64,000 bases of DNA from Macrotis lagotis (Eukaryota > Chordata > Mammalia > Peramelemorphia > Peramelidae): assembly GCF_037893015.1 (NCBI RefSeq), contig NC_133666.1, positions 563,049,468 through 563,113,467 of the forward strand, written 5' to 3'. Below are positions 57,300 to 64,000 of the stretch, one piece after another. The first letter of the stretch is position 1. Each line of letters begins with the position of its first letter. A program made the translations under genes and the position numbers. The notes under the pieces were generated by a model. That model did not search any database. It was not told the DNA's origin and saw nothing but the letters and a program-made list of their open reading frames with translations.

Positions 57300-57695
57300 A
57301 CCTTTTTTTAGTTCATCACTCTTTCAGGGAAGATTCTGTCCCATGTTTCCAACAACAGCTGTATCCACACTTTTTCCAGATCCCTTTAAGCCTCCCAAAT
57401 TACCCTTATCCTCACATTTCTGCTTACTTCACTTTGTGTCAGTTTTTTATATGTCTTCCCAAGTTTTTCTGGAATCCTATTACTCATCATTTCTTATAGC
57501 ACAATAGTATTCCATCACAATCATATACAACAATTTGTTCAACCTTTCCCCAGTTGAAAGATAGCCCTTCAGTTTTCAATTCTTTGTAAACACAAAAAGC
57601 TTCTAAAATAATTTTTTGAATAGATTATTTGCCCCTTTTTTTAGTCTTTTAAGGATATAGATCTAGGTATTTTAATATCATATATAAACCATCTT
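57300..57695 (-). mobile_element. L1 LINE 3' fragment, antisense
   Basis: TTCTTATAGCACAATAGTATTC, CATCACAATCATATACAACA, ATTTGTTCAACCTTTCCCC and TCAGTTTTCAATTCTTTG match the antisense L1 end (compare 38710-38830). Strongly diverged before 57440. Confidence 0.7.
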
Positions 57696-58039
57696 ACCTG
57701 TTTGCTATCCTATCTCACCAGTTCACTGATCCACCTTTCTTTCTATTCCTCCTGTATCTCCTGGATGCGATCTTTTGTGATATGCTCCTAGTTCTATTCT
57801 TGACTTTCTCACTTCAAAACCATGCCTCTGCCTCTCAACTTGAAGCTGATATCTTGGGTCCACCTATCCCTGAGGTCTTCTCAAGCTTGAATATTTCCCT
57901 AACACCTTGACCCCCTTTGCCTATTGTTGATTTTCTTCCCAAGTGGCCCAGTTTCCATTCCCCTCTTGACTCTGCTTCTGACTTTCTGAACTTTGATACT
58001 ATTCACTTGTGGAGGTAACTTTCTTTTCCCCTTCTACTT

Positions 58040-58207
58040 CTGGCAGTTAATTTTACAGATGAGGAAAATTGAGGCAAATGGGATTTAAGTAATTTATCCA
58101 GGATCACCAAACTAGTAAATATCTGAGGTCAGATTTGAACTGAGAAACCGGATGAGTTTCCTTCACTTCAGACCTGGCACTCTATCCATCGTGCCACCTA
58201 GCTGTCT
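58040..58207 (-). mobile_element. CORE-SINE, antisense (half of an inverted pair)
   Basis: AGATGAGGAAAATTGAGGC, TTTATCCAGGATCACC, TATCTGAGGTCAGATTTGAAC, CTCTATCCATCGTGCCACC and TAGCTGTCTTGG. Old. Confidence 0.7.
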
Positions 58208-58360
58208 TGGAGTCTTGAAGACCTGAGTTCAAATCCAGCCTCAGAACTTACTGCCTGTGTTACCCAAGGCAAGATATTTAACTTTTGCTTGCCTTCTTTT
58301 CCTTAACTACAAAATTGTGATATTAATAGTGCTACCTTGAAGACTTTTTGTAAAAACCAA
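58208..58360 (+). mobile_element. CORE-SINE, sense (half of an inverted pair)
   Basis: GGAGTCTTGAAGACCTGAG, TTCAAATCCAGCCTCAG, CCAAGGCAAGATATTTAAC and AACTACAAAATTGTGATATT. It starts within the unit, directly against the antisense SINE. Confidence 0.65.
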
Positions 58361-58731
58361 GAAGCTCTATAAAATGGGAATTATTGTTTATAATTACTAT
58401 TAGTAGCAAAAGTGAGCATGAAATAATGCTCACATATATGTAGCATGTGAAGGTTTACAACACTTTTATCGAAAAATAAAAAATAATAGCCTTGAGATAT
58501 TTTTCATTTTGTGTATGATAGAGACGGCATCGAAGCAGAATCTATTTTTTCAGTGACTAGTTTTCTGATATCCAAAAGTATATATGGTTTTTCTCTCTGT
58601 CCTTCCAACCTATTTTACTAGGTATAGATAAATGCTGGCATACTTAGGATCAAACTCTGTTGCAGTATTCCTTCTTGTTGGTTTTAGGATGCTTTTACAT
58701 CATTTACCTTATGTCAGGTATTATGATTTCT

Positions 58732-58890
58732 TTCTTTTTTTGGGGGGGGGGGGCCAAGGCAGTGGGGTTAAGTGGCTTGCCGAAGGCCACACAGCTAGGT
58801 AATTATTAAGTGTCTGATATTGGATTTGAACTGGGGTACTCCTGACTCCAGTGCTGGTGCTCTGTCGACTGTGCCACCTAGACACCCCTT
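58732..58890 (-). mobile_element. WSINE1-type SINE with G-run tail
   Basis: Complete antisense copy: CCAAGGCAGTGGGGTTAAG, AGGTAATTATTAAGTGTC and GCCACCTAGACACCCC. Its tail is interrupted by a G homopolymer (58742-58753). An 11-bp target-site duplication TTATGATTTCT lies at 58721-58731 and 58891-58901. Confidence 0.92.
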
Positions 58891-58901
58891 TTATGATTTC
58901 T

Positions 58902-59370
58902 AATATCATTGCTTAACTCTAATTAAACTGCAAAGTAACTATTTCCTTACAATTTAGAAAAGAATTTTTATCCACTAATCATGTAAATTTTTATTTTCAG
59001 TCAAGAAGTCATTTCCAGACTTGAGTGTCTTTTCCTTGTTTAAGCCCTTGTCTCTATTTTGAAGTTGATATTCCTTTGGAATCCTTTTCATTCACCATAT
59101 CCTGACTCCATTTTGCTCAACACGATGTCTTTAGTGTTCTTAATAAACATTCTAGGAAGTTTCTAAAGAGTCAGCTATTGGCGTACAATACTGGATAGCT
59201 TTTTTGTTTGTCCTGGACCTCTTTGACAACTTGAAATGCATGATCCTTACCCAATGATGTTTTTAAGGAAACCGATTGTACTGACATAAAGATTCCACAT
59301 TTCCCATCCAAATTCATAGATTCCCAGAAATCTCTCCAGAGATGCCTGCCCCCAAAAGGACCCCAGAAAA
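58902..59370. other. Unassigned stretch
   Basis: No gene or named repeat recognised. Confidence 0.4.
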
Positions 59371-59374
59371 AGAA

Positions 59375-59530
59375 TTGTTTTAGTTCTTAGAACCTTAGTT
59401 TCCCTGATGGTAGAATGGGAGGAATAATGGTAGTTCTGCCAACTTCATTTGGCCTGTGGCAAGACATTAGAAGAAAACACTTGATTACCTTCACAATATG
59501 ATTTGCCATTATTAAAATGTTAATACTGTT
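59375..59530 (+). mobile_element. MIR SINE 3' half
   Basis: AGAACCTTAGTTTCCCTGATG, GTAGAATGGGAGGAATAATGG and TAGTTCTGCCAACTTC follow MIR. The end is diffuse. Confidence 0.6.
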
Positions 59531-59534
59531 ATTA

Positions 59535-60250
59535 AAATGCTTGGAGAATAATTGAGGCTATAGTAAAAGGAATAGAATTTCTTTTTAGTGCTATGATACC
59601 AACTATTGAACTTAAAAGGAAAGGGAATTCTAAGAGGCTAATCAAGATTCTTTTCCCCTTGAGTTGTTTTCAAATCTTTTAATAGATCATTGTGACAAAA
59701 TGTTCCAAGTATCACACATTTAACAGAAGTCATGTTAGCTACCATAATGTAGAGTCTGTACTAAAAGACAATATTGTTTTCGCCATCCATCTTAGTAGTT
59801 TAATGACTTTTTTTATGGATTTTAGAATTAGGTTAGCACATTCTTGTTTCACATAAAGAATTTTAAAACTCAATATTTTTTACATTTATAGCAACTTTCG
59901 TGGTAATAGGAATCTATAAGTAACTTGCTGGAAAAATATAATGATTTTAGCAAGATGGTTGTGTTTTGGTCCAGTGACTTTGCCCTTTCCTAGGCTATCT
60001 TTACCAAATTAGGGGAAAAAAATCAGACAAAATGATAGAAAAAACTAATCCCACTGTGAAGGTGATCATTACCTACTACCTTGTGGTAACGAAAATTGGG
60101 ATTGGAATAAAGACTGCTTGAAGGCAAAGTTCTTGCCTCATAAGGCAGGGCAAGAAGAGCAGATACAGGCATGATTTTGGAGATGGTTGACCAGGGCTCA
60201 GATTGCAACTGGGAAGCTTAAGGTTTGCACAAGCTTAGGAAAGCCCATAT
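59535..60250. other. Unassigned stretch
   Basis: No exon, RNA gene or named repeat recognised. Confidence 0.4.
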
Positions 60251-60254
60251 TCTC

Positions 60255-60345
60255 TTTGGTCCTCTACTTCCTCCTTTATACAATGAGGGATTTGTATTAC
60301 ATGGTCTCTGGGTTCTTTTCCAACTTTAGAGGCATGATCCAACTA
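60255..60345 (+). mobile_element. MIR SINE 3' fragment
   Basis: CTCTACTTCCTCCTTTATAC, AATGAGGGATTTGTATTACA and TTCTTTTCCAACTTTAGAGG follow the MIR 3' end. Confidence 0.6.
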
Positions 60346-60370
60346 AGTCAGACCATCTTGGTTCCTAAAC

Positions 60371-60525
60371 ATCTGAGAGGAGTAATGGATGGAGTAAGCG
60401 TTGGCCTTATAGTCTGGAAGACTCGAGTTCAAATCCATTTAATAACCCTGTGACCTTTGGGCAAGGATGTCTGTCAGCCTTGTTTTCTTCAACTATAAAA
60501 AGGGAATAATCCTCCCAGAATTTCA
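60371..60525 (+). mobile_element. CORE-SINE (Mar1/MIR-like), shortened
   Basis: AATGGATGGAGTAAGCGTTGG, GTCTGGAAGACTCGAGTTC and TGTGACCTTTGGGCAAGG, then a reduced tail. It has lost the LOOP between FAC-like core and 3' part, so it is an internal-deletion copy. Confidence 0.6.
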
Positions 60526-60626
60526 CTTCATTTTCTTTTCCTTCCTTCCTACACTGCTGTAGAGGAGCCAGGAATCTTTTCAAGGTGCAGATGCATATTT
60601 AAACAACTCTAATACTATTTACAAAT

Positions 60627-60628
<2 letters not shown>

Positions 60629-60714
<86 letters not shown>
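60629..60714. repeat. Compound (GT)n(GA)n microsatellite
   Basis: About 15 GT units (60631-60660) followed directly by about 25 GA units (60661-60711), ending in GAAAGAAA. Confidence 0.95.
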
Positions 60715-60716
<2 letters not shown>

Positions 60717-60829
60717 AACTCTCAAGAACCCAACTTGACCAGGCCTTAAACCCAAATCACTCTGGCTCTGTTCTGTAGAAATGCTAAGGGTCTTCCCCTC
60801 CCAGTTTGATTTTTATTTTTTATATTTTT

Positions 60830-61143
60830 GAGCTGGCATATTAGGCCATGTTTTACCTCATTTCTTAATTACCTTTAACTACTGAATAGATGTTGCTTTA
60901 AGTAGACTAAGACCTGGAAAAGACCTTACTTTAAAAAGGCCAAGGTCTCCCCATGCATCTGGGGTTATTTTCTGTAGTCATGATCTCTGGCTTGCTACTG
61001 GACTCAGATGACCCTAAAGAGAGAGTGGTACTGATGACTCAATGCACAGCCCTGCCTCACTTAATTCCAGTTCACCTGCAAGGCAAGACATCACCCTCCT
61101 GATGTCATTGCTTCTCTTTGAGAACAAAAGACAAAGAACAACA
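60830..61143 (-). mobile_element. RTE-tailed long SINE/RTE-related repeat, antisense
   Basis: In reverse complement: TTGTTGTTCTTTGTCTTTTG, AAGCAATGACATCAGGAGG, TGAACTGGAATTAAGTGAGG, GGGGAGACCTTGGCC and GAAATGAGGTAAAACATGGCC. Same family as 20383-20885. Confidence 0.7.
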
Positions 61144-61284
61144 ATGTGTATATACACACACACATATTTTATACTTATGTGTATATAAATGCATGTGAAT
61201 ATTATGTGTGTTTGTGCAGAGAATAGCCTATAACATGGACTGATAAAGAATATTTGTTTTTGCCTATGTTCTAACCCCACCTCT

Positions 61285-61410
61285 GTGGCTATTTAGTGTC
61301 TGACTTTGGCAAAGAAACTTAAGTTCTCTTGGCTTCAGCTTCCTCATCAGTGAAATGAAAAGGTTAGAGTTGTTGGGTTTTGAGGTACCTTCTAGCTTTT
61401 ATATATAATA
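61285..61410 (+). mobile_element. MIR SINE, sense
   Basis: TGTCTGACTTTGGCAAAGAAAC, CAGCTTCCTCATCAGTGAAATG and GTACCTTCTAGCTTTTATA follow MIR. Confidence 0.7.
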
Positions 61411-61636
61411 TTCTCTTTCATACACACAAACGTATTTGTAACAAGTAAGCTGTTAAGCTTGTTGACTGCAAAACTGAGCATGCAATATCTAAGACTTCAT
61501 GTGTTGTGGATCATTGAAAACATTTAATATCTTAAAGAGCAAGGTCTTTGTATAATAATAGTAAATAGAATTGGTCTGGGTATAGCCTATAGGAGGATCT
61601 TAGTAATTTTATAAATAAATCTATATGGAAGTCAAT

Positions 61637-61706
61637 TTTCTTTTTCCCAAGGAAGTGTGGGGTTAAGTGACTTGCGATCACACAACTAGGTAATTATTAA
61701 GTGTCA
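61637..61706 (-). mobile_element. WSINE1-type SINE, truncated
   Basis: TGGGGTTAAGTGACTTGCG, ATCACACAACTAGGTAATTATT and AAGTGTC only. The tRNA-like head is missing. Confidence 0.7.
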
Positions 61707-61938
61707 TTGATAACCTTCATTATATGTACTCTCCTAGGCATTCTTCCTCACACATTGTTTATGTGACACCTGCTCTATTGGGCATTTTTGTCTGGAAGAG
61801 TAGGTAATAATACAAAACCCCCACAATTATTACATAGAATTCATTAGAAATTGCATAACAAGTTCTCTTTACAGTCCAGGGGAAAGTTTATGAACTGGAT
61901 CAATCAGGAAACGTATCTTGAAAGATGAGACTTGAAAG

Positions 61939-62083
61939 AATAGGTAGCTACGTGGTACAGTGGATAGAGCACTGTCCTGGAGTCAGGAGGACCTGAGTTC
62001 AAATGTGGCCCCAGACACTTAATAATAATTACCTAATTTTGTGACCTTGGACAAGTCACAACTCCATTGTCTTGCAAAAAAAA
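61939..62083 (+). mobile_element. WSINE1-type SINE
   Basis: GAATAGGTAGCTACGTGGTAC, CCTGGAGTCAGGAGGACC, CAGACACTTAATAATAATTACC and CATTGTCTTGCAAAAAAAA. Full length with a small insertion in the core. Confidence 0.9.
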
Positions 62084-62184
62084 GGATAGGAATTCAAGAG
62101 GAAGGACATTCCAAACATTGGAAACAGTTTGAATAAAGTTGTTGAGATGGAAAAATGGAGGCCGCATCTTAGTTTGGTTAGAGC

Positions 62185-62356
62185 ATAGACACTAGCTGTG
62201 TGACCCTGGACAAGTCACTTAACCTTATTGCACTAGTTTTCTCATCTGTAAAATGAGTTGAAAAAGGAAATGACAAATCAATCTAGATCGATCTTTGCCA
62301 AGAAAATCCCAAAAGAGCTCACAGAGAATTTGAAAATAACCACATAACTGCAACAA
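62185..62356 (+). mobile_element. Mar1-type CORE-SINE, 5' truncated
   Basis: CACTAGCTGTGTGACCCTGG, GTTTTCTCATCTGTAAAATGAG, GAAAAAGGAAATGACAAATC and TTTGCCAAGAAAATCCCAAAAG. The tRNA-like head is absent. The last part is diverged. Confidence 0.75.
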
Positions 62357-62379
62357 AAACAAGAGCATAGATTGCCTTG

Positions 62380-62650
62380 TGAAGTATTAAGTCTCTTAAA
62401 AGTGATGCAAAACCAAATCGTGAAGGGCTTTGAATGATAGATGTGTGAAGTTAGAATTTTCCTTAATAGACAAAAGGTAGTCATTGAAAATTTTTGAGAA
62501 GAGGTGTGCTATGACTAAATCTCAATGTGAGAGAGAGTATTCTGTAGGGCCATGAAGGATAGATTAGTGGTGGAAGATGAAAGTAAGATGATCTGTGGAG
62601 GCTAATTGCATTAATCATTCACTATGAAGTCATTCAATTTTAAGGTTGTT
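62380..62650 (-). mobile_element. L2 LINE fragment, antisense
   Basis: GTGAAGGGCTTTGAATGATAG, TTTTGAGAAGAGGTGTGCTATG and GCCATGAAGGATAGATTAGTGG follow the reverse complement of L2 around its GATCATGTCACTCC motif. Confidence 0.6.
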
Positions 62651-62879
62651 TTACTGCTGACCTTAGTCAAAATCAACATCTGTGAAAAATGAAGATTTGG
62701 AGGAGGGTAGAGCACTAAGTACATTGGGGGCTATAACACATGGGAGCAGGGGGCAAAATAAGGCTCTGAACCCCTGGGATATGGGTAGGAAAATGGAATA
62801 GAAATGGAAGTGATAATATATCTCTACAGTTTTTTCCTAATTCATCCAAGTGTTCCTTGTGCCATTACAAATTTTAGAC

Positions 62880-63068
62880 CAGTCATGCTTTCCATTCTTT
62901 TCCAGACTTTAAAAAAAAAATTCCATAAGTGATCACCACTTGGTTCTAGGAAATGCTTAACAAAATTAATAATTAAAAAAAGCAGTACAACATAGATAAT
63001 GCTAATTTGAGGTTTTCTAAGTAAATATTCCCCTGCCAGGATCCATTTCTATGAGTTTGACACCACTG
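62880..63068 (-). mobile_element. Possible non-autonomous hAT DNA-transposon piece
   Basis: In reverse complement it begins CAGTGGTGTCAAACTCATAG, a terminal motif I associate with marsupial hAT copies, then GGATCCTGGCAGGGG and AACATAGATAATGCTAATTTG-like text. The other terminus was not found, so the far end is a guess. Confidence 0.35.
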
Positions 63069-63084
63069 CTATAGACTCTCTGAT

Positions 63085-63376
63085 GTGTATCCTTCATTCT
63101 TGAAGAAGACCATGACATCAGGGAGGTAAGACCATGACATATATGTAAATTGGATTTGAGTGAAGGAGCACTGTGCTAAGTCACCAGTCTCACTTTCCCC
63201 TCCAGTGTCATCTGGGCCCAGTGGCCAGATGTGAGTCATGTGAGTCAGTCAGGGTTAAGTGACTTGGCCAAGGTCACACAGCTAGTGAGTATCAAGGGTC
63301 TGAGGTGGAATTCGAACTTGCATCCTCCTGACCTGAAGGACAGCACTCTATCCACCATGCCATCTAGCTGCCCTAT
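63085..63376. mobile_element. Composite: RTE-tailed repeat piece joined to an antisense WSINE-like SINE
   Basis: Left part (63085-63215): CCTTCATTCTTGAAGAAGACC, ATGACATCAGGGAGG, AATTGGATTTGAGTGAAGG and CCAGTGTCATCTGGGCCC, in sense. Right part (63250-63376): GGTTAAGTGACTTGGCCAAGG, TAGTGAGTATCAAGGGTCTG and CATGCCATCTAGCTGCCC, in antisense SINE order. It may be one established composite family rather than two insertions. Confidence 0.6.
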
Positions 63377-63569
63377 AACTCTCAACTTAGTATATTCATG
63401 GTACTCCTGTGTTTCTGTTCATGTCTCACAGTGTAACACTGAGTTTGACCCTTTTATTACTCTACTCTCACCACATGACTGGTCTGGTATCTTGGTGATG
63501 CCTTTCAGGCTTCTTGATCACAAAGGTCTTGGAAATATTTAATATTTAATATTGGAATATTGGAAATAT

Positions 63570-64000
63570 TTAATATTAAGTCAAAGAGCAATCTGGAATT
63601 ACGCCCAAAGAGTAATTAAACTACCTATATATCCTTTGACCCCCAAATACCACTACTTGGTCTATTTTTGAAGATAATTAAGGGAAAAAGAAAATAACCT
63701 ATAGGTTCTAAACTGTGTTTAATAACTTTTATAGTTACAGAACTAGAAATTTCAAGGATGTCCCTCAATTGGGAAATGGCTGTACAAGTTGTGGTATAGG
63801 ATTGTGATGGAATACTGCTCTGCTATAAGAAATAATAAACTCAATGATTTTAGAAAAACATGTAAGGCCTTACAAGAAATAATGAAGAGCAAAATAAACA
63901 CTACCAAAAGAACATTGTTTATAGTAACAGCATTGCTGTTTTAAGAACAACTTTGAGCGATTAAGTTATTTTGAATATTATATATAGCTAAATTAATTAT
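63570..64000 (+). mobile_element. L1 LINE 3' part, continuing past the window end
   Basis: TGTCCCTCAATTGGGAAATGG, GTGATGGAATACTGCTCTGC, TTACAAGAAATAATGAAGAGC and AGTTATTTTGAATATTATATA match the family at 34010-34510. Cut by the window edge. Confidence 0.75.

Noticed and set aside
61130-61200. Possible regulatory CA/TA alternating element
   Set aside because: It is a short compound microsatellite at the end of the RTE-tailed repeat, so ordinary tail decay explains it.
1-64000. CRISPR array, tRNA, rRNA or microRNA gene
   Set aside because: No spaced identical repeats of CRISPR type. The tRNA-like box A/B text belongs only to SINE heads. No ribosomal sequence. Hairpins seen are SINE pairs or microsatellites.

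Overview
The window looks like nuclear DNA from an Australian marsupial, probably a dasyuromorph (devil, dunnart or antechinus group). The evidence is repeats: a tRNA-derived SINE I recognise as the WSINE1 type (about 145 bp, starting GGCAGCTAGGTGGC and carrying the CAGACACTTAATAATTACC core), RTE-tailed CORE-SINEs of the Mar1 type, marsupial L1s, and old L2, L3/CR1 and MIR remnants. The species assignment is inference from memory of these families.

No protein-coding exon can be supported. The only gene-like signal is a strong CpG island at about 46.5-48.6 kb with a cluster of GC boxes, a perfect MEF2-type site (47138-47147) and a probable non-coding first exon on the + strand ending at a near-consensus splice donor (47523|47524). 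The rest of the window would then be upstream intergenic DNA (1-46.5 kb) and the start of a long first intron (48.6-64 kb). I do not recognise the gene.

Layout: 1-6 kb, old L1, two adjacent SINEs and an L2 piece. 6-11.1 kb, a nearly full-span sense L1 holding a nested SINE. 11.2-12.8 kb, an antisense endogenous retrovirus fossil with one LTR and an envelope region. 12.9-13.1 kb, a long TATCTA microsatellite. 13.1-17 kb, L1 3' end, L3/CR1, L2 and MIR. 17-24 kb, SINEs, a 16-bp x5 minisatellite, an RTE-tailed repeat and an L2 3' end. 24.2-27.9 kb, antisense L1 with a nested SINE. 29-30 kb, L2. 33.3-34.5 kb, L1 3' ends. 36-37.9 kb, MIR, L2 and two SINEs. 38.2-41.8 kb, antisense L1 with a nested SINE and a TA tract. 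46.1-46.5 kb, a SINE and a three-copy tandem repeat against the CpG island. 48.6-64 kb, intron-like sequence with SINE, MIR, L2 and L1 pieces.

Most six-frame ORFs in the window are short chance frames, pieces of L1 ORFs, or artefacts of GC-rich or microsatellite sequence. The most useful observations are the promoter/first-exon module with its unusual repeats, the envelope fossil, and a series of SINE insertions with exact target-site duplications that allow relative dating.
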